From: Psychrobacter immobilis
Lineage (GTDB): Bacteria > Pseudomonadota > Gammaproteobacteria > Pseudomonadales > Moraxellaceae
Length of the DNA stretch: 64,000 nucleotides
NCBI RefSeq assembly: GCF_904846225.1
Contig: NZ_CAJGZJ010000005.1
Coordinates: forward strand, 62,001 to 126,000
Direction of reading: 5' to 3'
Below, one piece after another: positions 26,230 through 35,838 of the stretch. Position 1 is the stretch's first letter. Each line of letters starts with the position of its first letter. Both the position numbers and the translations under genes were made by a program. Below the pieces are notes generated by a model that saw nothing but the letters and a program-made list of their open reading frames with translations, did not search any database and had not been told where the DNA came from.

Positions 26230-27678
26230 ATGCCCTCTCAAAAAGACCACTCGTTATCTTCAGAAAACAGCGCTCAAGATCAGTCAGCTCAAAACATATC
26301 AGAAGCGGCAAGTATTGATTCAGCCACTATGAGTCATCCGCACAATCCAGACTTTGAAAATGGTCGATGGTTTCCGACATGGCAGCCTTATAAAGGAGAT
26401 TTGGACCGTGATCCAGTCGGTATCAATGAATATTTGCCACCATCAAAAAGTGTCTTATTGGGTGTGCAGCATACTTTTGCAATGTTTGGGGCGACCGTAT
26501 TAGCACCGTTGTTAATGGGGTTTGACCCCAACTTAGCTATCCTAATGTCGGGTATTTGTACAGTGATGTTCTTTATCATCACTGGTGGACGCATGCCGAG
26601 CTACTTGGGATCAAGCTTTGCTTTTATTGGTCCAGTCATCGCCGTTACAGCCTATGCGGGCGCAGGATTCAACAATAACTTGAATGTCGCGTTAGGTGGC
26701 ATCATGGCCTGCGGCATTATTTATGCATTTATTGGGCTGCTGGTGATGAAAACGGGTACAGGCTGGATTGAGCGCTTAATGCCCCCAATCGTCACCGGTG
26801 CTATCGTCATGATTATCGGTCTTAACTTAGCGCCAGTAACCATCCAAGGAGTGTCTGCTAACCAGTTCGATGCTTGGATGGCTGTATTGACTGTACTACT
26901 TATTAGTGGTGTGGCTGTATTTACACGAGGTATGCTGCGTCGTCTGCTATTGTTGGTTGGCTTGATATTATCATACGGTGCTTATTTTATGATGACTAAT
27001 GTCATGGGCTTTGAGTTAGCCATTGATTTTAGTGGTGTGGCTGCTGCTTCATGGTTTGGATTACCAAGTATTCATACCCCGCGTTTTGAGATGAGTGCGA
27101 TTATCTTAATCGCTCCTGTGGCCTTTATTTTGGTTGCTGAAAATTTAGGGCATTTTAAGGCCGTTGAAGGCATGACCAAATCGCGTGTGACGCCTTACAT
27201 GGGGCGTGCATTCTTTGCTGATGGTTTGGCGACAACTTTTTCAGCAGGATTTGGTGGAACAGGCGTTACCACTTATGCAGAAAACATCGGTGTCATGGCG
27301 GTGACCAAGGTATATAGCACAACGATATTTGTGATAGCGGGATTGGTTGCTATTTTGCTAGGATTATCGCCAAAATTTGGTGCCATCATACAGACGATAC
27401 CAGCAGCGTTATTGGGCGGCGCATCCATTGTAGTATTTGGCTTGATTGCGATCGCTGGCGTAAAAATCTGGATAGACAGCCATATCGACTTTAGCAAAAA
27501 CAGTAATTTAATTATCGCTGCTGTCACCGTCATCATGGGTACAGGTAACTTTAGCTTACACTTAGGCGGCTTCGATTTGGGCGGTATTGGTACTGCTACG
27601 CTGGCAGCTATCGTACTGAATGCATTGTTCAATCAAGGATCTGAGGCGAAGGCTGCCAATAAACAATCTGCCAAATAA
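26230..27678 (+). CDS. Uracil permease, NCS2 family
   Basis: A 482-residue inner-membrane nucleobase:cation symporter with about 14 hydrophobic segments from residue 70 on. The NCS2 signatures are GSSFAFIGPVIAVTAYAG (motif in TM3), GLPSIHTPRF, ILVAENLGHF (the central Glu motif in TM8) and GFGGTGVTTYAENIG (TM10 Glu). These fit UraA/RutG-like uracil transporters better than xanthine or urate carriers. The N-terminal 65 residues are a soluble Ser/Gln/Asp-rich tail, with WFPTWQPYKGD before the first helix. AGGA precedes the start. A strong terminator follows. Confidence 0.88.
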   Translation: MPSQKDHSLSSENSAQDQSAQNISEAASIDSATMSHPHNPDFENGRWFPTWQPYKGDLDRDPVGINEYLPPSKSVLLGVQHTFAMFGATVLAPLLMGFDPNLAILMSGICTVMFFIITGGRMPSYLGSSFAFIGPVIAVTAYAGAGFNNNLNVALGGIMACGIIYAFIGLLVMKTGTGWIERLMPPIVTGAIVMIIGLNLAPVTIQGVSANQFDAWMAVLTVLLISGVAVFTRGMLRRLLLLVGLILSYGAYFMMTNVMGFELAIDFSGVAAASWFGLPSIHTPRFEMSAIILIAPVAFILVAENLGHFKAVEGMTKSRVTPYMGRAFFADGLATTFSAGFGGTGVTTYAENIGVMAVTKVYSTTIFVIAGLVAILLGLSPKFGAIIQTIPAALLGGASIVVFGLIAIAGVKIWIDSHIDFSKNSNLIIAAVTVIMGTGNFSLHLGGFDLGGIGTATLAAIVLNALFNQGSEAKAANKQSAK

Positions 27679-27734
27679 TGTCCATTACACCCAAATAATT
27701 AGTTTTCATTGCGCTTAGTTGAATCTGTGTCATT

Positions 27735-27773
27735 AAAAAAGCGCCCGTTCTATATATAGAATGGGCGCTTTTT
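27735..27773. terminator. Bidirectional terminator after permease
   Basis: AAAAAGCGCCCGTTCTATA pairs with TATAGAATGGGCGCTTTTT (one G-T wobble), with A and T runs on the two sides. It serves the permease and the convergent DMT transporter. Confidence 0.92.
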
Positions 27774-27792
27774 ATTGGTAAATATAATCAAT

Positions 27793-28725
27793 TTACTTGT
27801 ATTTACGCCTATAAAATCGTGCAAAAAATCGATAACGACGCAGTGCACGCGGCTTAGGTTTTAATGAGCCTAAGTAAATGGCAAACATAGTCAGTAGCGC
27901 GCCACTCCATTGTAAAGTATTAATCGGTTTATCCAGCCAGCTATAATCAATCACCAATGCCGCGATGGGTTCCGTTAACAGCAATAATCCAGTCAATGCT
28001 AGAGACAACTTAGGTATAGAATAGGCAATTAAACCCCATGCAAAGCATTGCATAACAGCGCCATAGACCAGTATCCAACCAATTTCAGACCAGGTATTTG
28101 GTAAAATATTGCCGCTATCAAACACAAACATAGGGACAATCATCGCTAATACGCCGCCAATACTAATCAGTTGCATCAACATAAATATCGGCGTCGGTTC
28201 AGTGTCATGCGTTTTACGAATAAATGTCATCGAGGCGGCAAGCATTGCTCCTGATAGGATACCAGTGACAAACCCCCAAGTGGCTGCTGTATTATGCGCA
28301 AACTCAGGACTGCCGATCATAGCGACACCAAGCATGGCTAAAAACAAACTGACGAGCTGTAGTATAGATTGGCGTTCATTAAAATATAAGAATCCAATTG
28401 CCGCTAAGAAAAAAATCTGTAAGCTATTGAGGAGGGTTGAGATACCTGGCCCTACGGCATAAATACTCTCGTGCCAAAGCGCCAAATCCAAACCCAAAAA
28501 TACGCCTGATAACAAGCTATAAAAAATAGCGCGCCTTGAACGAGGTAGGCGTTGTCCTGTGACTTTGGCTAAGACTGCAAATACAATACCCGAGACAGCC
28601 AATCGCCAGAACGACATTGCCCAACCACCAATATCAACATGAGCAACAATCAAGCTGCCCAGTCCAAATATGATACAACCAATGACTAAGCCAATAGATG
28701 CAGATCGTGAAGAATCGGTGGCCAT
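27793..28725 (-). CDS. DMT-superfamily EamA transporter
   Basis: A 310-residue inner-membrane protein with ten hydrophobic segments in two EamA repeats (about residues 12-140 and 155-290). Typical marks are SFWRLAVSGIVFAVLA in the first repeat, ALWHESIYAVGPGISTLLNSLQIFFLA, and the matching LALTGLLLLTEPIAALVIDY in the second. The C-terminus is very basic (KPRALRRYRFFARFYRRKYK), as expected for the cytoplasmic side. Substrate unknown; related proteins export amino acids or metabolites. The gene stands alone. Confidence 0.85.
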   Translation of the reverse strand: MATDSSRSASIGLVIGCIIFGLGSLIVAHVDIGGWAMSFWRLAVSGIVFAVLAKVTGQRLPRSRRAIFYSLLSGVFLGLDLALWHESIYAVGPGISTLLNSLQIFFLAAIGFLYFNERQSILQLVSLFLAMLGVAMIGSPEFAHNTAATWGFVTGILSGAMLAASMTFIRKTHDTEPTPIFMLMQLISIGGVLAMIVPMFVFDSGNILPNTWSEIGWILVYGAVMQCFAWGLIAYSIPKLSLALTGLLLLTEPIAALVIDYSWLDKPINTLQWSGALLTMFAIYLGSLKPKPRALRRYRFFARFYRRKYK

Positions 28726-29001
28726 AGATTGCCCTTATTTTAGTATTGTTATTTGGAATTTTATTTTGTTAACGTGGGTATTAACACAGGCCATATTGTC
28801 GAGGTTTTGAGCCCAAAATGAAATGATTAAAATATAATTTATTTTGATTATTAAATGGGCCATCACAATATAGTCGCGTCACATCCTTACAGGAATGATA
28901 TTGGCGCAGATGACACTGTTTGTTAACCTATTGGTTTATAATAGGAATGTTTTATTAACCTTTATATTAAAAACTTCAATACTATTAGCCTAGGTTTACT
29001 T

Positions 29002-30036
29002 ATGTTTCGACGTTCATTATCAAAACGACAACTGTCTTTCGTATTGAGTTTACCGCTTGCGGTGTCGCGATATGGTTTTGCTACTAGCATCTTGTTTAGT
29101 GCATTATTCATCATACCAACTGCACAAGCAGCCAGCTGTAAAATCCCCAAAAGTTACTATAAAAATGTCTCTTGCACAGCGAGCAGTAGCTACTTTTTAG
29201 CCATAAAGGATTTCGGTGCGCCAGTGGCTTTGATTAATAATAAAGGCAAAAGTGTCGTTGATTTATCACGCTACCAAAAAGTCGATGCTGACAAGCTATC
29301 AGGCGGTTTGCTACCAGTGCAGCGCAACAATAAGATCGGCTACCTTAATATGAAAGGTAGAGAAGTGGTTCCTGCGATGTACGATGTACTGACAGAGAGC
29401 CAAGGTTGGGCGCGTCCCGTTTCTGAAGGACGTATCGTGGTAAAAAAAGAGGGCAATTACGGCGTCATTAACACTGCCAACAAAACCATCGTAGCGTTCT
29501 CGTCAACGATTAGTGACATTGATAATTATCAGAGTGGCATCACACGTGTACGTAAAAACCAAGCAATCAGCTGGCTAGATGAAAATGGTAAAACGGCGAA
29601 TGATCCAAATAGTAAGAGTAATAATCAGTCCACAGCAGGGCAGTCTGCTACTAATAACAGCAACAGCTCCTCGGGTTCATCACAATCAAGAAATACAGCG
29701 CCCAATCGTTTTACGACGTTGCAACCGCGTCAGCAAGACGGCAAATGGGGTTTTGTCGATGACAACAATGTAACGATGATTACCTATTCTTTTGATGAGG
29801 TAAAGCCATTCTCTGAAGAATTGGCTGGCGTGCGTATCGGTAAAGACTGGGGATTTATCAACCTTGGCGGTGAGCTGGTGATTCCTTTTCGTTTCTCGAA
29901 TAAAGGCGTGTCAGCTGGTGATAGTTACAAAGGTAAGTCAGCGTTCGTATTTGCAGAAGGTAAAGCTTGGATTGGTAACTTAAAGAATGGTACCAAGATG
30001 TGCATCGATAAAAAAGGCGATGGCGTTGGTTGTTAA
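29002..30036 (+). CDS. Secreted WG-repeat protein
   Basis: A 344-residue protein with an N-terminal signal sequence: a basic start (MFRRSLSKRQ) and a hydrophobic core ending near AQAAS (about residue 44). Several beta-propeller-like WG repeats follow: NKIGYLNMKGREVVPAMYD, NYGVINTANKTIV, ISWLDENGK, WGFVDDNNVTMITYSFDEV and WGFINLGGELVIPF. Between about residues 196 and 235 lies a Ser/Asn/Gln-rich linker. Three Cys lie in the mature part near the start (SCKIPKSYYKNVSC) and two near the end (MCIDKKGDGVGC), which may form disulfides in the periplasm. Function unknown. The start lacks a clear ribosome site. Confidence 0.82.
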   Translation: MFRRSLSKRQLSFVLSLPLAVSRYGFATSILFSALFIIPTAQAASCKIPKSYYKNVSCTASSSYFLAIKDFGAPVALINNKGKSVVDLSRYQKVDADKLSGGLLPVQRNNKIGYLNMKGREVVPAMYDVLTESQGWARPVSEGRIVVKKEGNYGVINTANKTIVAFSSTISDIDNYQSGITRVRKNQAISWLDENGKTANDPNSKSNNQSTAGQSATNNSNSSSGSSQSRNTAPNRFTTLQPRQQDGKWGFVDDNNVTMITYSFDEVKPFSEELAGVRIGKDWGFINLGGELVIPFRFSNKGVSAGDSYKGKSAFVFAEGKAWIGNLKNGTKMCIDKKGDGVGC

Positions 30037-30096
30037 ACCTATCATTTAAATCCAAAAGCCAATTAAACCCAAAAGCCAACACGAAATATTTAGTAT

Positions 30097-30147
30097 AAAA
30101 AAGAGTGTAAATCCTATGAGTTATCGATAGGTTTTACACTCTTTTTT
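30097..30147 (+). terminator. Terminator after WG-repeat gene
   Basis: A 20-base stem with one mismatch: AAAAAAGAGTGTAAATCCTA (30097-30116) and TAGGTTTTACACTCTTTTTT (30128-30147), loop 11 bases. It could also end the convergent hydrolase operon. Confidence 0.92.
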
Positions 30148-30234
30148 ATTGTCAATATGCTCAGATACTATTAATTTCAAAAATTGTCAATTTCAGACAT
30201 TGTCAATTGAGAACATATTCTAAATCATCAAATA

Positions 30235-31272
30235 TTATTTAGCCAATAAATGCGTGCTAATCAAGTCGACCATATAAGGCTGATAGTACTCAGGAATATC
30301 GTGCGCCATTCCTTCGATTAAGTGAAACTTGGCATTAGGAATAGTTCTAGCAACCACGCGCCCTTGTGAGGCAGGCAGCAGACCGTCTGCGCTACCGTGC
30401 AGCACGATCGTTGGTGCTTTAACTTGCTTACTGAAACGACTAATGGAGCCGGAAGCCAAAATAGCATTGAGCTGTTGTACAGTACCGAGCGGATGAAAGT
30501 TACGCTGATAACGTATTTTGGCAACCTCACGCACCATGCGTACATTCACGTGTCCAGGCGTACCAACGGTCTTCATAAACCACACACTATGACGCACGAT
30601 ATCGCGTTCAGAGTGACTCTCAGGACGGTTAATGAGCGTATATAGTTGCTTGGGTCTTGGTGGCCTCAAAAAAGCACGATTGGTCGTGGTAAACATTAAT
30701 GCCATCCGCTGCACTAGGCTAGGATAGCGAGCTGCTACAATTTGGGCAATCATGCCGCCCATGGAGGCACCAAGCAGATGGGTGGCACCAAGGTTCAGGG
30801 TTTTGATCAAACGAGCCGTATCTTCTGCCATATCCGTTAGATTATAAGCAACGGGTGCGCCTTTATTGGACAATCCCGTTTGCAAGCGCATCATCATTTT
30901 GAGCTGACTGATACGCGGTAAACCTTCAATTTGGACTTTAGAAGACAAACCAATGTCACGATTGTCAAAGCGAATCACAAAAAAACCTGCATCAATGAAG
31001 CGTTTGATAAAGTTGTTGGGCCAAAATACCATTTGCGAGCCAAGTCCCATCACCATCAGTAATGGCGGGTCATTGGGGTTGCCGCCTGCCTCAACACAAA
31101 GCTCAATACCATCACCAATATCGATCATTGCTTGGTGAAGGTGTTCGCTAAGGTCGGATTCACGCCATTGGTGTTTACCGAATTTTTGCCACTCAGGCGT
31201 TGGGTAATGACTTGAGTTTTTAGCCAAGGTCTCAGACAATTCGGTGCCATTGATGTCAGTTGATTTTGTCAT
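30235..31272 (-). CDS. Alpha/beta hydrolase
   Basis: A 345-residue hydrolase. The oxyanion region is LLMVMGLGSQMVFWP, the nucleophile elbow is GASMGG, the acid is probably the Asp in LHGSADGLLP, and the histidine is in EGMAHDIP. The pattern RFDNRDIGLSSK is common in esterases and in haloperoxidase-like hydrolases. No signal peptide is visible, so it is cytosolic. It begins 25 bases downstream of the rubredoxin stop on the same strand, so the two are probably co-transcribed. Its substrate is unknown; an esterase of aliphatic or fatty esters would suit a rubredoxin partner. Confidence 0.85.
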   Translation of the reverse strand: MTKSTDINGTELSETLAKNSSHYPTPEWQKFGKHQWRESDLSEHLHQAMIDIGDGIELCVEAGGNPNDPPLLMVMGLGSQMVFWPNNFIKRFIDAGFFVIRFDNRDIGLSSKVQIEGLPRISQLKMMMRLQTGLSNKGAPVAYNLTDMAEDTARLIKTLNLGATHLLGASMGGMIAQIVAARYPSLVQRMALMFTTTNRAFLRPPRPKQLYTLINRPESHSERDIVRHSVWFMKTVGTPGHVNVRMVREVAKIRYQRNFHPLGTVQQLNAILASGSISRFSKQVKAPTIVLHGSADGLLPASQGRVVARTIPNAKFHLIEGMAHDIPEYYQPYMVDLISTHLLAK

Positions 31273-31297
31273 GAAGTATCCTAATTAGAGTCGTCTA

Positions 31298-31462
31298 CTA
31301 AATCTCAAGCATCTCAAAATCGAGCTTGCCGACACCGCATTCTGGACAAGTCCAATCGTCAGGGATGTCTTCCCATTTGGTGCCGGGCGCAATGCCTTCT
31401 TCAGGACAGCCGAGCTCTTCATCATATATCCAGCCACAGACGATACATTCATAACGTTTCAT
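31298..31462 (-). CDS. rubA: Rubredoxin
   Basis: A 54-residue iron protein that carries single electrons. The two Cys-x2-Cys knuckles are clear: YECIVCGWIYDEE (Cys6, Cys9) and WTCPECGVGK (Cys39, Cys42). The conserved aromatic residues Tyr13, Trp30 and Trp37 are present, and the length is typical. The start ATG is at 31460-31462 and the stop TAG at 31298-31300. In Acinetobacter and relatives, rubredoxin passes electrons to an AlkB-type alkane hydroxylase through a rubredoxin reductase; neither is in this window. It is followed by an alpha/beta hydrolase gene 25 bases downstream. Confidence 0.96.
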   Translation of the reverse strand: MKRYECIVCGWIYDEELGCPEEGIAPGTKWEDIPDDWTCPECGVGKLDFEMLEI

Positions 31463-31818
31463 AAATAATCCTATCGATCATTACCAGTGTTGCAGTAAGT
31501 TGTTAATGCTCATTTTTAGAGTCACAGTCATCATATTAGACTGTAAAAGCGCACGTAGTTTAGCATATAACCGTGATTTTCGTCGTTAAGTTTACACTTG
31601 TATATTGAGATTAATTGGCGTTTATCAAGGCATTTCTCTCTTTCATATTGATATAAGGCCCATCATTCTTATGCTGCAAGCCACAACATCTCTATCAGCT
31701 GTGATATAATCGCTGCCGAAAAATCCATAGTGATATCCATGATTCACTACCGTTATACTGTCATTTAAACAATGTCATTTAAACACCGTTATCTAAGCCA
31801 TATAAACTAAGGGTTATT
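31463..31818. other. Divergent rubredoxin / apt intergenic region
   Basis: 356 bases with no credible frame. It should hold the promoters of the rubredoxin operon and apt. I see no strong hairpin or repeat. Confidence 0.4.
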
Positions 31819-32385
31819 ATGAGCAGCAATGCCGCCGTATCCGCTAACAACGCAGCCGAACCGTCTAATAGTCTCAATACTGATCATCAGTTTTGGCAAA
31901 TTATTCGTACAGTACCAGACTTCCCAAAAGTCGGCATTGATTTTTATGACATTACGCCACTACTGCGCAGTCATATTAATGAAGTCATCGATGCGCTGCT
32001 TGCTGCATTGCCAGATGGGTTGATGGATAAGGTCGACTGTCTAGGGGCTGTGGAAGCGCGTGGTTTCGTGTTTGCAAGTCTGCTGGCAGGTCGATTGGGT
32101 AAAGGTATGATTTTGCTGCGTAAACCAGGCAAATTGCCACCGCCAGTTGCTAACAAGTCCTATGCATTAGAGTATGGTAAAGATACCCTTGAGATGCAAA
32201 ATAATTTGCCACCTGAGCGCGTATTACTGGTTGATGACATCTTAGCCACTGGCGGCACGTTGACGACGGCTTATGAGCTTTGCCTGTCAGCCAGCCATAC
32301 TGTGGTAGGCGTATTGGTATTGCTAGATTTAGTCGATTTGCATGGTGAGTTTCCAGTGCCTGTATATACGGTATTAAAGGCTTAA
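31819..32385 (+). CDS. apt: Adenine phosphoribosyltransferase
   Basis: A 188-residue purine salvage enzyme that makes AMP from adenine and PRPP. The N-terminal 22 residues are a Ser/Asn/Ala-rich extension; the family core begins at WQIIRTVPDFPKVGIDFYDITPLL. GAVEARGFVFASLLA is the adenine-site block, KPGKLPPP the flexible loop, and VLLVDDILATGGTL the PRPP-binding motif. AAGGG lies before the ATG. A terminator follows. Confidence 0.96.
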   Translation: MSSNAAVSANNAAEPSNSLNTDHQFWQIIRTVPDFPKVGIDFYDITPLLRSHINEVIDALLAALPDGLMDKVDCLGAVEARGFVFASLLAGRLGKGMILLRKPGKLPPPVANKSYALEYGKDTLEMQNNLPPERVLLVDDILATGGTLTTAYELCLSASHTVVGVLVLLDLVDLHGEFPVPVYTVLKA

Positions 32386-32432
32386 TCTGAGTTTTTTAGA
32401 ATGTCTTATCAATTGCACTAACCATATAAAAC

Positions 32433-32466
32433 AAAAGCGCGCTGAATGATATCAGCGCGCTTTTTT
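32433..32466 (+). terminator. Terminator after apt
   Basis: AAAAGCGCGCTGA (32433-32445) pairs with TCAGCGCGCTTTT (32452-32464), a six-base loop, followed by T residues. It also suits the convergent gene at 32490. Confidence 0.93.
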
Positions 32467-32489
32467 AATTATTGTCGCAGTCCAAGTCG

Positions 32490-32990
32490 TTAAGCTGACT
32501 GTTTGGCTTGCTCATAGTTTTTGCAAGCCTGTTCGACCATTGTGCGACCAATCGTTTTTGGAGTCGTGATTTTAAAGTCCTTTGTGGTCAGTATTGGTTT
32601 TTCTGACTGCCAAGATTTGATGACTTTATTCTCAGCACCATAGTTCACGTAAGCTCTTTTATAGTAGCTAGCGTCTTTGCAAGAGATCAATAATTGCTGA
32701 TCGCTATGGTGAATATTGGTTTCTTTATTTACTTTGGTCTCTTTGTCTTCGTTTTTTTGCCCAGTGCTTTTTTGTGCAGTGCTCTTTTGTGAAGGATAGG
32801 TTCTACGAATAGACACTGTAATATTTTCGATTCTTTTTTCATCTATGATACTGATGTCGGATTTTTCGATAGAATCTAAATCTAAACTAAAAATAGTTCC
32901 AGTAGGACTTTCTGATACTTTTGACCAGTTCACCGCATGTGCGCTGACTACTAGAGCACCTCCTGCCAATAATACTGATAGCCGTTTCAT
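32490..32990 (-). CDS. Surface-adhesin-E-like exported protein
   Basis: A 166-residue exported protein. I start it at 32990, where MKRLSVLLAGGALVVSAHA forms a normal signal peptide cleaved after Ala-His-Ala, and AAGG lies upstream; the longer frame to 33098 has no such signs. The mature sequence opens NWSKVSESPTGTIFSLDLDSIEK, which fits the small surface-adhesin-E-like/periplasmic family (W-x-x-V ... G-x-x-F-x-x-D-x-x-S-I). A charged Lys/Glu/Gln/Thr-rich insert spans about residues 70-95. Two Cys near the middle and end may pair. Function unknown. Confidence 0.7.
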   Translation of the reverse strand: MKRLSVLLAGGALVVSAHAVNWSKVSESPTGTIFSLDLDSIEKSDISIIDEKRIENITVSIRRTYPSQKSTAQKSTGQKNEDKETKVNKETNIHHSDQQLLISCKDASYYKRAYVNYGAENKVIKSWQSEKPILTTKDFKITTPKTIGRTMVEQACKNYEQAKQSA

Positions 32991-33154
32991 AATAAAGCCT
33001 TGCTTCTGCTTGTGGAAAGGAGGCCATAATAGCCAACTTGTTATTAGTAGGCAAATTTCTTTTATGACCCGCTGTCTCTGATGACACTCATAAAGCATCG
33101 TCAGTATTAATTATTACTGGTATCAATTATCGCTTATATCAGTGATTAATCATA

Positions 33155-34096
33155 TTAATTACGCAGCGCCGCTAACATTTGGGCAAGCTCATCACGAGCA
33201 CTGATGAAACCATCAATACCCTTTGGTAATAAATCTTGTGTGACGGTGTCTTGTTGATAAGCCGCACTGAACTCCTCATGGGTCAAGCTCACTCGAGTCA
33301 TGTCTGCTACATCCAGTGACATGCTCGGCGACAGCTGCTGAATGACGTCTGTATCCATTGCTGCTAGCTCATCGATAAGGTTGGGCGCGATGGTCAGCAA
33401 ATCACATCCTGCTAGCGCCAATATCTGCTCAGCTGAGCGGAAACTTGCTCCCATCACCTGCGTCTTGTAGTTATGTTGTTTGTAATATTGGTAAATACGT
33501 TTGACTGACTGTACGCCCATATCATCTGAAGTGGGTACGTTTTGACGGTTTTGTTGACGTTTTTGCCAATCTAAAATCCGGCCAACGAACGGCGATATCA
33601 GCGTCACGCCAGCATCGGCACAAGCAATCGCTTGGTGCTGTCCAAATAGTAAGGTTAGATTACAGTGGATATCTTGGGTCTCAAGATAGCGCGCGGCCTC
33701 AATACCTTGCCAAGTAGCCGCCATTTTAATCAACACACGCTCTGAATCGATACCTGCCTTTTCATAGGCTTCCATAAATTCTAAGGCTTTATCAATCGTC
33801 GCCTGAGTATCATAAGACAAACGAGCGTCAACCTCGGTAGAGACGCGACCTTCGATTAGCGCTAAAATATCACAGCCAATCTGTATGGTAAGCGCATCAA
33901 TCGTCGCATCTACATTACCGTTATAATGGCTCATGGTCTCTGACATTATTCCTTGATTGTCAGGATGGATGAGCGCCTTAGTAATTAAGCTTGGATTGGT
34001 GGTCGCATCAATAGGCTTTAGACGCGCAATGGCGGTTAAATCGCCAGTATCAGCGACAATCGTGGACATGGTGCGAAGCTGTTGTAATGCGCTCAT
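33155..34096 (-). CDS. tal: Transaldolase
   Basis: A 313-residue TIM-barrel enzyme of the pentose phosphate pathway. The core starts MSALQQLRTMSTIVADTGDL; AAGGAT lies upstream of that ATG at 34096, so the longer frame to 34210 is not used. LKPIDATTNPSL and RVLIKMAATWQGIEAARYL (Schiff-base Lys in IKMAATW) are diagnostic; CNLTLLFGQHQAIACADAG and SPFVGRILDW follow in order. It is monocistronic. Confidence 0.95.
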   Translation of the reverse strand: MSALQQLRTMSTIVADTGDLTAIARLKPIDATTNPSLITKALIHPDNQGIMSETMSHYNGNVDATIDALTIQIGCDILALIEGRVSTEVDARLSYDTQATIDKALEFMEAYEKAGIDSERVLIKMAATWQGIEAARYLETQDIHCNLTLLFGQHQAIACADAGVTLISPFVGRILDWQKRQQNRQNVPTSDDMGVQSVKRIYQYYKQHNYKTQVMGASFRSAEQILALAGCDLLTIAPNLIDELAAMDTDVIQQLSPSMSLDVADMTRVSLTHEEFSAAYQQDTVTQDLLPKGIDGFISARDELAQMLAALRN

Positions 34097-34210
34097 CAGA
34101 TATCCTTTTTTCATCAATAATGGGGTTATTTTCTTATTTATAGTGATATTTACTGTTAATTTTGAACTGTAACATAGTTTTGAGCCTATGTTTCCCGATA
34201 GTTTGCCCAT

Positions 34211-34426
34211 GCGTGTCTATCAGACGGTATAACTTTGCTAATATTAGTAGGTTTACGCACATTTACACCTATTTACACATGGGCACTGACGATAGTTTTT
34301 GTTATAGTAGAGCGGGTCAGCTATCTGGTTGCCGCATTTGTTATTTGATGTATTGTCAGCAGGTAGTAATCAGATATGATAAGACGAGCAGAGTACAATA
34401 TTTTTGATAGATTGACCTATTGAATA
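34211..34426. other. Spacer upstream of pheA repeat element, no gene seen
   Basis: Part of the divergent region between transaldolase and pheA. It is AT-rich. A small frame here (start 34162) has no ribosome site and unusual composition, so I do not call it. Confidence 0.4.
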
Positions 34427-34598
34427 CTAGAGCGTGTCCTCAATTCAAGCGATTGTATCTAAATGGGCTAAAAATGGTTAAATTTTGCCAAACATTGTCA
34501 AATAGCTGATTAATATCTCGATATTATTTGCGTTATTTTCCTCGTTTGACTTTATATCTCATTTTTATGACCATTTTTAAAATGAGGACATGGCCTAA
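34427..34598. repeat. CTAG-bordered inverted-repeat element, full copy 3
   Basis: A 172-bp copy with borders CTAG (34427-34430) and CTAA (34595-34598). Left end AGCGTGTCCTCAATTC, right end AATGAGGACATGGC, central AATATCTCGATATT. It lies 67 bases upstream of the pheA start, so it may separate the gene from older promoter sequence or supply part of its leader. Confidence 0.88.
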
Positions 34599-34665
34599 AA
34601 TAAATATCGTAATACTCAAATAGTTATAAAACTCAGTAATAATATTAGAAAAAGGATGGGCGGTA

Positions 34666-35838
34666 ATGAGTGAGCAGTCATCAGAGCAAAACATGGACAA
34701 TCTAAATCAAACCATCGTCGATACCGCAACTGAAAAAGAATTTTTGGACAATATTCGTCAAAATATTGATGCGGTAGACTGCGAAATCCAAACGTTAATC
34801 AATAACCGCGCCAAGCTGGCTCAGCAAGTAGCCGCAGTAAAGAAAAACCACAACGTCAATAATCCGACTGCCGATAATAGCAATCCTATTTTTTATCGCC
34901 CTGAGCGTGAAGCGCAAGTATTAAAAGCGGTAATGAAACGCAATACTGGTCCAATCGCTGATGAAAAAATGGCGCGTTTGTTTCGTGAAATTATGTCAGT
35001 TTGTTTGGATTTAGAAGCACCGCAACGTATTGCTTTTTTGGGTCCAGTTGGCACCTTCACTCATGCAGCCGCACTCAAGCATTTTGGAAAAGCGGCAGAT
35101 ACGGTACCAATGACGACCATCACTGATGTGTTCCGAGAAGTCGAAGCGGGGACGGCTATGTATGGCGTGGTACCTGTTGAGAACTCTTCAGAAGGCGTGG
35201 TTAATCATACTTTAGATGGCTTTTTATCGTCTAACTTAAAAATCATTGGTGAAGTTGAGCTGCCCATTCATCAAAATTTCTTAGTCGCTGAACACACCAA
35301 GATTGATGGTCTAAGCCGTATTTATTCGCATCAGCAATCATTGGCGCAATGCCGTCATTGGCTGGATGTTAACTTTCCAAATGTCGAGCGTGTTGCGGTA
35401 TCGAGCAATGGTGAAGCGGCACGTCGTTTGAAAAACGAATGGCATTCAGCAGCGATTGCAGGAGATGTGGCTGCTGTAGAATATGATTTACATAAGCTTT
35501 ATACCAATATTGAAGACAATCCAAGTAACACCACGCGCTTCCTCATCATTGGTCATGAAGCGATTGCACCATCAGGTCAAGACAAAACTTCTATCGTGGT
35601 TTCAGCGCATGACAAAGCGGGCGCATTGATCGAAATCTTAAAGCCTTTGTCGTATCATGGCGTTTCTATGACCAGTATTGAAACACGTCCTGAACGTCCT
35701 AATAAGTGGGCATACGTCTTCTTTATTGATATGAATGGTCATGTTGATGAAGCAAATGTCAGTGCTGCTATTGCTGATATTCGTCCGTTGGTGAAAGACG
35801 TGCGTGTATTAGGCTCTTATCCAAAAGCGGTATTATAA
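34666..35838 (+). CDS. pheA: Chorismate mutase / prephenate dehydratase
   Basis: A 390-residue bifunctional P-protein for phenylalanine synthesis. The AroQ chorismate mutase part spans about residues 24-115 (IRQNIDAVDCEIQTLINNRAKLA and the ERE/QVL helix). The prephenate dehydratase starts at IAFLGPVGTFTHAA and includes the VPVENSSEG and NTTRFLIIG motifs (Thr-Arg-Phe). The C-terminal ACT domain, with SIETRPERPNKWAY, is the phenylalanine feedback site. AAAGGA precedes the ATG. It is first in pheA-hisC-tyrA/aroA. Confidence 0.96.
   Translation: MSEQSSEQNMDNLNQTIVDTATEKEFLDNIRQNIDAVDCEIQTLINNRAKLAQQVAAVKKNHNVNNPTADNSNPIFYRPEREAQVLKAVMKRNTGPIADEKMARLFREIMSVCLDLEAPQRIAFLGPVGTFTHAAALKHFGKAADTVPMTTITDVFREVEAGTAMYGVVPVENSSEGVVNHTLDGFLSSNLKIIGEVELPIHQNFLVAEHTKIDGLSRIYSHQQSLAQCRHWLDVNFPNVERVAVSSNGEAARRLKNEWHSAAIAGDVAAVEYDLHKLYTNIEDNPSNTTRFLIIGHEAIAPSGQDKTSIVVSAHDKAGALIEILKPLSYHGVSMTSIETRPERPNKWAYVFFIDMNGHVDEANVSAAIADIRPLVKDVRVLGSYPKAVL

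Noticed and set aside
34162..34407. Short frame between tal and pheA
   Set aside because: No ribosome site, poor composition for a protein and no match to a known family.
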